Assembly: GCF_025947145.1 (NCBI RefSeq)
Contig: NZ_CP109999.1
Coordinates: 2,480,001 to 2,544,000 of the forward strand
Length of the DNA stretch: 64,000 nt
Origin: Flavobacterium sp. N1994
GTDB lineage: Bacteria; Bacteroidota; Bacteroidia; Flavobacteriales; Flavobacteriaceae
Reading direction: 5' to 3'
Under the pieces are notes generated by a model that was not told the origin of the DNA, did not search any database, and worked only from the letters and a program-made list of their open reading frames with translations. The translations under genes were made by a program, and so were the position numbers. Shown here piece after piece: positions 18,034 through 25,381 of the stretch. Position 1 is the first letter of the stretch. The number at the start of each line of letters is the position of its first letter.

Positions 18034-18371
18034 TGGAAGCCAATTTCTTCGAAAGAGTTTATGCTATTGCAAGACAAATTCCAGAAGGGAAAGTTACTTC
18101 TTATGGTGCTATTGCAAAGGCTTTAGGTACTGGTCGTTCGGCTAGAATGGTAGGTTGGGCTATGAATGCTTCTCATAATATGGAGGATGTTCCTGCTCAT
18201 CGTGTAGTAAACCGCATCGGAGTGCTTTCAGGAAAGCATCATTTCGAGGGGACAAACTTGATGCAGCAGCTCTTAGAAAACGAAGGCATCAAAGTTGTCA
18301 ATAATCAAATCGTAGATTTTGAGAAACATTTTTGGATGCCTGAGATTATTACTCCACTAAACACACTGTAA
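18033..18371 (+). CDS. Alkyltransferase-like protein (MGMT fold, no active-site Cys)
   Basis: 112 residues of the MGMT/Ada C-terminal DNA-binding fold. EGKVTSYGAIAKALGTGRSARMVGWAM is the helix-turn-helix and arginine-finger segment. The active-site PCHR motif is PAHR at residues 54-57, with Ala55 in place of the alkyl-accepting Cys. Such alkyltransferase-like (ATL) proteins bind O6-alkylguanine and flag it for nucleotide excision repair rather than removing the alkyl group. It overlaps the exporter stop by one base. Its last 23 nt overlap the convergent kinase gene. Confidence 0.88.
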   Translation: MEANFFERVYAIARQIPEGKVTSYGAIAKALGTGRSARMVGWAMNASHNMEDVPAHRVVNRIGVLSGKHHFEGTNLMQQLLENEGIKVVNNQIVDFEKHFWMPEIITPLNTL

Positions 18372-19680
18372 ACTTCGTCTGATTATCGCCATTTTCAAAA
18401 GCCAGATAACCACCGTGAGCTTCAATAATATTTTTGGATAACGTCAATCCAATTCCTGCCCCATCTTTACGTGTAGTGAAAAATGGAAGGAAAATTTTAT
18501 CTTCAATTTCTGGTTCAACACCTGTTCCGGTGTCCGTAATAATAAGATAAACACGCTTTTCTTTTACTTGAGCAGAAATCACAATTTCCTTGATTTTTTT
18601 TTCTTGTAAAGCATACATGCTGTTGGTCAGCAAATTGATAATCACTTGCTCCATTTGGTTTTTGTCAACGAGAATCCATCGCTTAAACGCAATATCGTTG
18701 ATTATAGTTATGCCGTCTTTCTTGAGCAAAGGATTCATAATCTCCAAACAATTTTCAACCAATTCAGATAGCTCTGTTTTTTCTTTTTTTGGCGAAGGCA
18801 ACATGGCCAGTTTTCTATAGCTTTCTACAAATTCCTGCAGGTGATTGCTTCGGTTGTGCATCGTAGTAACGCTTTGTTTGATGTCTTCTAAATCTTCCGT
18901 TGATAGACTTTCCTGTTGCACTAATTCGTTTAAATTCTGCGAAAGCGACCGAATCGGCGTAAGCGAATTCAATAGCTCATGCGAGATTACTTTCATCAAA
19001 TTAACCCATGCTTCTTTCTCCTTTTTTTCAACGACTTTTTGAATGCTGTCCAACAAAACAATGTAGTACTCCTGATGGAACGTTTTTGTCCTCGATGTTT
19101 GAATGATAAACGTTTGGGTGTCTTGTTTGTTAACTCGTATTTGCAGCGAACTTTTCATTTCTTGAAAGCCTTGTTCTTCAATTATATTGCAAAGCGATGG
19201 CAATTGGTTTTTTAGATAATGCCACTTGGAAACCTTAGGAACTGCAAAATATTTGGAAAAATAATCGTTCATCAGAAAGATATTCCATGAGTCTTCTTCC
19301 TTTTGCAGGATAATAATTCCGGTTTCAATATTGTTTAAAATGGATCGATAAATGATGTCTTTAGAAACTTGTTCGTGTTGTTTTTCTTTCAGCTTTTTAT
19401 ACAGTTGAAAAAGGCTTTTATAGTTTTCATAAGACCTGTGTTTAGAAAAGTCAGAAGAAAAATCATTCTGTAAAATTGAAGCGATAGTTCGGTCATAAAG
19501 CAAAAAAGCATTTCGCAGGAAAAAGTAGATTTCAACCAACAATAAAAAGGAGATAAAAGTTGAAAACAAACCGGTATAGCCTAAATCTTTGTAAAAAAAG
19601 AAGATGCTCAAACCACTACTACACAAAATAAGCAGCAGTCTAATAAAAAGGGAGTGATATATCTTTTGGATTTTAAACAT
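18349..19680 (-). CDS. NtrY-like sensor histidine kinase
   Basis: 443 residues. Two N-terminal membrane helices (about 12-30 and 38-58) are followed by a PAS-like region (about 108-215) with SILNNIETGIIILQ. The HisKA box VISHELLNSLTPIRSL has His234. The ATPase domain has NLLTNSMYALQEKK, ITDTGTGVEPEIEDKIF and GAGIGLTLSKNII. The SHELxNxLTPI form of the H-box is typical of NtrY-type kinases. The upstream sigma54-type regulator stop abuts this ATG exactly, so they are a cognate pair. The signal is probably linked to the exporter genes beside it. Confidence 0.88.
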   Translation of the reverse strand: MFKIQKIYHSLFIRLLLILCSSGLSIFFFYKDLGYTGLFSTFISFLLLVEIYFFLRNAFLLYDRTIASILQNDFSSDFSKHRSYENYKSLFQLYKKLKEKQHEQVSKDIIYRSILNNIETGIIILQKEEDSWNIFLMNDYFSKYFAVPKVSKWHYLKNQLPSLCNIIEEQGFQEMKSSLQIRVNKQDTQTFIIQTSRTKTFHQEYYIVLLDSIQKVVEKKEKEAWVNLMKVISHELLNSLTPIRSLSQNLNELVQQESLSTEDLEDIKQSVTTMHNRSNHLQEFVESYRKLAMLPSPKKEKTELSELVENCLEIMNPLLKKDGITIINDIAFKRWILVDKNQMEQVIINLLTNSMYALQEKKIKEIVISAQVKEKRVYLIITDTGTGVEPEIEDKIFLPFFTTRKDGAGIGLTLSKNIIEAHGGYLAFENGDNQTKFTVCLVE

Positions 19681-21027
19681 TTAGGAATTGCTGATGTTGT
19701 ACTTCTCCATTCTTCGGTATAATGCGGCTCGAGATAATCCTAATTCGTCAGCCGATTTACTGATATTGTATTGGTGCTTTGCCAACACTTTTTCTATGGT
19801 GTTTTTCTCTACATCCGAAAGCGGAATATCATCGCGATTTTCGTAAAAAGTAATTTGATCTAAATCCAAATCGGAAGCAGAAATGGTATTGTTATCGCAA
19901 AGAATTACGGCTCGTTCGATACGATTTTCCATTTCCCGAATGTTGCCGTTCCAGGCATGTTTTCCAATTTGTTCCAATGCTTTTTCGCTAAAAGTAATGG
20001 TATTACGCTCATACTTTGCAATGATTTTATCTAATAGAAATTGTGCTAACGGAATTTTGTCTTCATTCCGATCTCTTAGCGAAGGCAAGGTGATTTCCAT
20101 GGTATTAATGCGATAATACAAATCTTCCCTAAATCTTTTTTGAGCTACTTCTTCTTTCAAATTCAGATTGGTTGCTGTAATGATTCGAACATCCAACGGA
20201 CGAGGTTTTGATTCTCCTAATCGGGTAATGGTTTTGGTTTGTAGTACCTGCAATAATTTAGATTGTAAATGAAGCGGAACGTTTCCGATTTCATCCAAAA
20301 AAATAGTTCCGTTTTGAGCGTTTTCAAACCTTCCGGCTGTATCGTTTTTAGCATCAGTAAATGCGCCTTTGGCATAACCAAAAAGTTCACTTTCAAAAAT
20401 GTTATCGTTTAACGAACCCAAATCAACATGAATAAACGGACTGTTTTTACGAGCTGATTGCTGGTGAATATATTGTGCCATAACGAATTTTCCGGTTCCG
20501 TTTTCTCCTAAAATCAATACATTGGCATCGGTTTTGGCTACTTTTTCACCCAAAGCATAGGCTTTTTTAATGGTGTTTGAATCTCCAATAAAAAAAGAAT
20601 CTACAATGGGTTTTTTATCTGATTTTCTTTTTGTTTTACGACTTTCTTCAACAGCTTGTTTTACGATTTCGACTAGTTTTTCGTTTCCCCAAGGTTTTAA
20701 TACATAATCAAAAGCTCCCGATTTTAATCCTTCCACAGCAGTTTCTACTTTGCCAAATGCCGTCATTAGTATCACAACAGTTTTTGGCGAAAGCGTTTTA
20801 ATCTCTTTCAAAAAATACAAACCTTCTCTTCCATCTTCAAAGCCAATACGGTAATTCATATCTAACAGTACTACATCAATTTCATTTTCAGCTAGTAAAC
20901 TAAGTACATTTCTTGGTTTATTAATCGTGAAAATTGTTTCAAAATGTTTTTTTAAAAGCATTTTTGCCGCAAAAAGAATGTCTTCCTGGTCGTCTATCAC
21001 TAATATGTTGGCATTGGTTTTTTTCAT
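19681..21027 (-). CDS. Sigma54-dependent response regulator (NtrC family)
   Basis: 448 residues from the ATG at 21027. The receiver has acidic Asp12/Asp13 and phospho-acceptor Asp56 (VVLLDMNYR). The central AAA+ domain has Walker A LGENGTGK near 168, GYAKGAFTDAKND near 222, and Walker B GTIFLDEIGNV near 245, followed by LLQVLQTKTITRLGES. The C-terminal Fis-type HTH is ISKSADELGLSRAALYRRM. It activates RNA polymerase carrying sigma54. The loop reads GAFTDA, not GAFTGA, a variant I know from other functional members. An earlier ATG at 21069 adds 14 unlikely residues. It probably controls the divergent exporter operon. Confidence 0.9.
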   Translation of the reverse strand: MKKTNANILVIDDQEDILFAAKMLLKKHFETIFTINKPRNVLSLLAENEIDVVLLDMNYRIGFEDGREGLYFLKEIKTLSPKTVVILMTAFGKVETAVEGLKSGAFDYVLKPWGNEKLVEIVKQAVEESRKTKRKSDKKPIVDSFFIGDSNTIKKAYALGEKVAKTDANVLILGENGTGKFVMAQYIHQQSARKNSPFIHVDLGSLNDNIFESELFGYAKGAFTDAKNDTAGRFENAQNGTIFLDEIGNVPLHLQSKLLQVLQTKTITRLGESKPRPLDVRIITATNLNLKEEVAQKRFREDLYYRINTMEITLPSLRDRNEDKIPLAQFLLDKIIAKYERNTITFSEKALEQIGKHAWNGNIREMENRIERAVILCDNNTISASDLDLDQITFYENRDDIPLSDVEKNTIEKVLAKHQYNISKSADELGLSRAALYRRMEKYNISNS

Positions 21028-21168
21028 TGACTGTTCGGTTTCGTACAATTGGTGTTCGATAGTGAACACATAGAATTTTAATTAGTTTGTATAAATCACA
21101 AAATCAATAACTTATCGTTTTTAAAATTTTGGCACAAAATTGTATTTACACCTTCCAAAGAAATCAAA

Positions 21169-22407
21169 ATGGACACTATCATCAATCGTAAAAATAACAA
21201 AAAAAAGTATCTGACCATCGCCGCATTGGTAATAGTAATTTTGAGCTATTTGGGATATTCCATGGTCACCAAAAAAAGAAGTTTTAATGTAAAGAAAAAC
21301 GAAATCAGTATCAAAACGGTGGAGCAGGATTTTTTTGAAGATTTTATGGTTTTTCAAGCAAGGGTTGAACCTATGAATTCTTTGTTGGTGAATATCGTCG
21401 AAGGCGGTTCGGTTCAAGAAATTTTTGTAAGCAATGGCGATATGGTAATAAAAGGTCAACCGTTGGCCAGATTATACAATCCGAATACGGAACTGAATTA
21501 TATGCAACAGGAAACGGCCATTATCGAACAAATCAACAATTTGAATAAAGCCAAATTAGATTTAAGAAATCAGGAACTGAACTTAGCAAAAGATTTAATC
21601 GCTATTGAACATGATTTTCAAGATGCCAAAAATTTATTCGATTTGAATAAGAAATTGTTTGAACAGGAAATTTTAGCTAAAAACGAATGGGAGAAAACAC
21701 AAGAGAATTTTCGATTTCAGAAAGAACGTATGAACATTATCAAACAAAGTGTGACTAAAGAAAAACAAGCCAATCAAATCCAAATCGGACAGCTTAATCA
21801 ATCCATTGGAATTATGGAAAAAAGTTTGGGTATCTTGAGAAACAACAAGAAGAATTTTTTAGTACTTGCCCCACTATCTGGGAGATTGACCTCTTTTGAA
21901 CCTGTTTTGGGACAAACGTATCAACAAGGACAAACCTTGGGTAAAATTGATGTAATGAAAGGCTATAAATTAATGGCGGATGTAGATGAGTTTTATCTGC
22001 CAAAAGTAACTCAAGGAAAAAAAGGAACCGTAGATTTTAACGGAAAAGATGTGGAAGTGGTTATAGCCAAAGTTATCCCAGAAATTAAAAGTGGTAAATT
22101 TCAAGTGGAAATGAATTTTGTCAGTCATGAGGATTTAGATTTAAGACAAGGACTTAGCTTCAGCGTTAGATTGAATTTGTCCGTAAAAACCAAATCCATT
22201 GTGCTATCAAAAGGCAGCTTTTATCAGGAAACATCGGGGAAATGGATATTTGTAGTTACCGGAGACAAAGCCGAAAGACGAAACATCGAAGTCGGTAGAG
22301 AAAATCCGTTGTATTATGAAATCACAAAAGGATTAAAACCAGGAGAAAAAGTGATAACTTCATCCTACAAAGATTACACAGAAGCCGAATTATTAAACAT
22401 TGAATAA
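21169..22407 (+). CDS. HlyD/MacA-type periplasmic adaptor
   Basis: 412 residues. One membrane helix (about 20-40) anchors a periplasmic protein with a biotinyl-lipoyl-like first half (LLVNIVEGGSVQEIFVSNGDMVIKGQPLARL, near 72). A long coiled-coil hairpin spans about 110-215. The second lipoyl half (NNKKNFLVLAPLSGRLTSFEPVLGQTYQQGQ) is followed by beta-barrel and membrane-proximal domains. It bridges the inner-membrane ABC permease and the TolC-like outer-membrane channel. First gene of the exporter operon, divergent from the NtrC/NtrY pair across a 141-nt gap. Confidence 0.9.
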   Translation: MDTIINRKNNKKKYLTIAALVIVILSYLGYSMVTKKRSFNVKKNEISIKTVEQDFFEDFMVFQARVEPMNSLLVNIVEGGSVQEIFVSNGDMVIKGQPLARLYNPNTELNYMQQETAIIEQINNLNKAKLDLRNQELNLAKDLIAIEHDFQDAKNLFDLNKKLFEQEILAKNEWEKTQENFRFQKERMNIIKQSVTKEKQANQIQIGQLNQSIGIMEKSLGILRNNKKNFLVLAPLSGRLTSFEPVLGQTYQQGQTLGKIDVMKGYKLMADVDEFYLPKVTQGKKGTVDFNGKDVEVVIAKVIPEIKSGKFQVEMNFVSHEDLDLRQGLSFSVRLNLSVKTKSIVLSKGSFYQETSGKWIFVVTGDKAERRNIEVGRENPLYYEITKGLKPGEKVITSSYKDYTEAELLNIE

Positions 22408-22427
22408 TCACATCAAAAAACGAATAT

Positions 22428-23129
22428 ATGATACACATCAAAAATCTTTCTAAAGTTTATAGAACCGAAGAAGTCGAAACCAAGGCATTAAGCGAAGTTT
22501 CAATCACAATCAATCAAGGCGAATTTGTTACTATTATGGGTTCATCAGGAAGCGGAAAATCAACGCTTCTGAATATTGTTGGACTTCTTGATAGCGCCAC
22601 AACCGGAAATTATCAATTACTCAATCAGGAAATGGTAGGGATAAAAGAGCAAGAAAAATCCAAAATCAGAAAACAAAATATTGGCTTCATCTTCCAAAAT
22701 TTTAATCTGATTGATGAACTTTCAGTATTTGATAATATCGAATTGCCACTCATTTATAACAATATTCCAGCTTTGGAAAGAAAGAACAAAGTAGAGACTA
22801 TAGCAGAAAGATTGGCTATCTCTCATCGATTGAAGCATTATCCGCAGCAACTTTCGGGTGGACAACAACAAAGAGTTGCCGTTGCCAGAGCATTAATCAA
22901 TGACCCAAAAATCATTTTGGCCGATGAACCTACAGGAAACCTTGACAGTAAAAACGGAAATGAAGTTATGGAATTACTGACCGATTTACATGCTAATGGT
23001 GCTACAATCCTAATGGTAACACATTCAGATTATGATGCTTCTTTTTCGCAAAGAACTATTTTTATGAAAGACGGAATGATTCTTTCCGAAAAGAATAACA
23101 GTCGAAATGTTGATGTTCTTATATCTTAA
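22428..23129 (+). CDS. MacB/LolD-type ABC transporter ATPase
   Basis: 233 residues. Walker A GSSGSGKST at 38-46, Q-loop in FIFQNFNLIDELSV, signature LSGGQQQR near 144, Walker B IILADEPTGNLDS near 166 and switch His in VTHS. The ADEPTGNLD form is typical of the MacB/LolD/FtsE branch, which powers mechanotransmission rather than transport through its own membrane channel. It pairs with the FtsX-like permease at 25382. The permease is two genes downstream instead of adjacent, because the GIN and M1-like genes sit between. Confidence 0.93.
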   Translation: MIHIKNLSKVYRTEEVETKALSEVSITINQGEFVTIMGSSGSGKSTLLNIVGLLDSATTGNYQLLNQEMVGIKEQEKSKIRKQNIGFIFQNFNLIDELSVFDNIELPLIYNNIPALERKNKVETIAERLAISHRLKHYPQQLSGGQQQRVAVARALINDPKIILADEPTGNLDSKNGNEVMELLTDLHANGATILMVTHSDYDASFSQRTIFMKDGMILSEKNNSRNVDVLIS

Positions 23130-23152
23130 ATTAATAATTAAAAAATAAAATC

Positions 23153-23935
23153 ATGTCAAAAGTAATCGCAACGGGAGCCGCAATTTTAATAAGCTTGATT
23201 GCCTCTTCACAGGTCTCAGAAAACAGAAATGTAGCCGAATTTTCCAAACTGAAAGCATCAACCGGAATTGATGTTTTTTACACAGTTTCTTCTACAACCA
23301 GTGTAAAAGTAGAAACTGACGATAACGATAAACTGCAGTATATCAAAACTGAAGTTGAAGGAGAGACTTTAAAAGTTTTTGTGGAAACGAAGAAAAATAA
23401 TTACAATTCAAACAGCAGTAACGGAAAGAATATTAATGGTATTAAATTTAAAACGCTCAAGGTTTACATTACTGGAAAAGCTTTGACAGCGGTTAAAGCA
23501 AGTTCTTCGGCAAAGATCAAGATGCAAAATTTGAATTCGGCAAATCAAGTAGAAATTGCCGCCAGTTCTTCAGGAAGTGTTGTGGGAAATTTTGATTGTG
23601 ATGAAATGAAAGTAGATGTTTCTTCGAGTGGCGATTTTGATGGTAATGTGAATGCCAAAACGATAAACATCGAATCTAGCAGTTCCGCTGATGTTGATTT
23701 AGACGGAAAAACAATCACGCTACAAGTTAAAGCCAGTAGTTCATCGAGCTGTAATTTGAAGAAATTACTATCAGAGAATGCCAAAGCAAAAGCCAGTAGC
23801 TCTGCCGATGTTACTTTAAATGTGACCAAATCTTTAGACGCCGAAGCAACATCGAGCGCATCCATTAATTATTACGGAAATCCAGCTCAGGTTAATGCCG
23901 AAAAAGGATCATCAGGTTCAGTAAACAAAAAATAA
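23153..23935 (+). CDS. GIN-domain (DUF2807) secreted protein
   Basis: 260 residues. A short signal peptide (MSKVIATGAAILISLIASSQ) precedes a head GIN domain starting NVAEFSKLKASTGIDVFYTV. The body is a Ser/Ala/Asp-rich right-handed beta-helix-like repeat, with recurring ASSSAxIxM, SSSGDFDGNV and SSSADVDLDGK turns spaced about 18-20 residues. GIN/DUF2807 proteins are periplasmic or surface proteins with proposed adhesive or sensing roles and no known enzymatic activity. It sits inside the exporter operon between the ATPase (24 nt before) and the M1-like gene (9 nt after), suggesting a part in the same process. Confidence 0.87.
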   Translation: MSKVIATGAAILISLIASSQVSENRNVAEFSKLKASTGIDVFYTVSSTTSVKVETDDNDKLQYIKTEVEGETLKVFVETKKNNYNSNSSNGKNINGIKFKTLKVYITGKALTAVKASSSAKIKMQNLNSANQVEIAASSSGSVVGNFDCDEMKVDVSSSGDFDGNVNAKTINIESSSSADVDLDGKTITLQVKASSSSSCNLKKLLSENAKAKASSSADVTLNVTKSLDAEATSSASINYYGNPAQVNAEKGSSGSVNKK

Positions 23936-23944
23936 ATTGCATTT

Positions 23945-25345
23945 ATGAAGATTTTAAAAATAATAACCACCCTAGTTTTAGTTTTCTTTATTTCAAAAGT
24001 AACTGCTCAAGAGACAGTTCCCACACTTTCGGGCAAAGTCACTATTTCTATAAAAGAAGGAACTTTTGACTGTGATGTGACTCTCAGTAACATTCCGCCT
24101 TTGAAAGATTATTTTTTACGATTGAATTCCGGTATGAATATATTATATTTTCATAGTCTGAAACCCAATGATTTTTTGATTGGGTATGACAAATCATTAA
24201 AAGATACCACAGCAACCGGCGAAGCTAATGCGTATTTTTTTCCGGATAATACTAGAAAAGGGAAGTTCTTACCAAAAGAAATCCGAATGAAATATACTGG
24301 TAAATTTCCAGTAGCGACCGATACTATTCAAAATTACAGCAAATCGGACTGGAAAGGAAATATAGCATTCAATGGATATTCTGTTCGAGCTGACGGACGC
24401 CAAACAGCATGGTATCCGGTGTTGTATGATGTTGAAAAAGACAAGACTTATAGCGAAATAAAATATGATATTGAAGTAGCTTGTAGCGACTGCACCACTT
24501 TGTATATAAACGGAAATCTTCCTGTAAAAGCAACCCAATCCCGATTTAAAAGCGAAGTGCCCATAGAAATCAGTATGTATTGTGGCAATTTTGATTTTAA
24601 AAATAGAGGTGGAACCTACATTCTCAACCCAAATTTAACCGATGAACAGTTCAGCGAGTTTTGTAATCTCACCAATTCCTTTCAGAAATATTACGAGAAA
24701 AACCTCAGAATTCCTTTTGGAGGTGCAGTGACTTTTGTAAATACGACGCCAACATCAGCTAAAAATGCGTGGCTATTTGTAACCTATCCTACTATTTTTA
24801 GCATTGGTCATGGTGAAAATGGACTGAAAAGTTTGTTTAATCCTAAAATACAGAATTGGTACCGTCCTTTTATAGCACATGAAATCGGGCATTATTATTT
24901 CGGAACCTATAAAGTATTTAATTCCGAGTTGGGCGACATGATGAGCGAAGGATTTACAGAATATCTTTCACTTCAACTTACTCGAGATATTTTGGGAGAA
25001 GATGTTTACCAAAAGAAAATAAATGGCAAACTGAAAGAGTTGCAAGGTTTTGATCCGACGTCGTTTTCTAAGGTGAATTCTAAAAATGATTACAAAGACC
25101 GTGAACTTTATGTTTACAACTATGCACCATTAATTTTTACAGCAATTGAAAAAGAAATTGGCAAACCAAAAATGTGGCAATGGCTCGCAATCCTTCTCAA
25201 AGAGAAAACAGATTTTACCAATTATGATTTCCTAATCAAATCGCTCGAAGCAACACTTCAGAACAAATCACAATTGGAGAACATCAAATCAAAATATTTT
25301 GATTCAGATGTTTCTGTTACGAACATACAATCGGCACTCAAATAA
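23945..25345 (+). CDS. M1-like (gluzincin) metallopeptidase homologue
   Basis: 466 residues. The signal peptide is residues 1-21 (VFFISKVTAQ end). A beta-rich first half resembles the M1 N-terminal domain. The zinc site is H312-E-I-G-H316, followed after exactly 18 residues by Glu335 in SEGFTEY, which is the M1 spacing. The GAMEN aminopeptidase motif is not seen; the corresponding strand reads FGGAVTFVNTTP. The protein is thus probably a zinc-binding periplasmic protease or a binding protein with altered specificity. It lies 36 nt upstream of the ABC permease in the exporter operon. Confidence 0.82.
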   Translation: MKILKIITTLVLVFFISKVTAQETVPTLSGKVTISIKEGTFDCDVTLSNIPPLKDYFLRLNSGMNILYFHSLKPNDFLIGYDKSLKDTTATGEANAYFFPDNTRKGKFLPKEIRMKYTGKFPVATDTIQNYSKSDWKGNIAFNGYSVRADGRQTAWYPVLYDVEKDKTYSEIKYDIEVACSDCTTLYINGNLPVKATQSRFKSEVPIEISMYCGNFDFKNRGGTYILNPNLTDEQFSEFCNLTNSFQKYYEKNLRIPFGGAVTFVNTTPTSAKNAWLFVTYPTIFSIGHGENGLKSLFNPKIQNWYRPFIAHEIGHYYFGTYKVFNSELGDMMSEGFTEYLSLQLTRDILGEDVYQKKINGKLKELQGFDPTSFSKVNSKNDYKDRELYVYNYAPLIFTAIEKEIGKPKMWQWLAILLKEKTDFTNYDFLIKSLEATLQNKSQLENIKSKYFDSDVSVTNIQSALK

Positions 25346-25381
25346 GGCCTTATCATCAATCATCATCAAAAAACACAAATC

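Noticed and set aside
20330..20370. GAFTDA in the NtrC-like regulator as a sign of a non-functional sigma54 contact
   Set aside because: GAFTDA is a variant I know from active regulators, so it does not by itself indicate loss of function.
21129..21145. Sigma54 promoter upstream of the HlyD gene
   Set aside because: The TGGCAC and TTGTA elements are one base too close and GC is missing, so it is reported only as a question, not as a feature.
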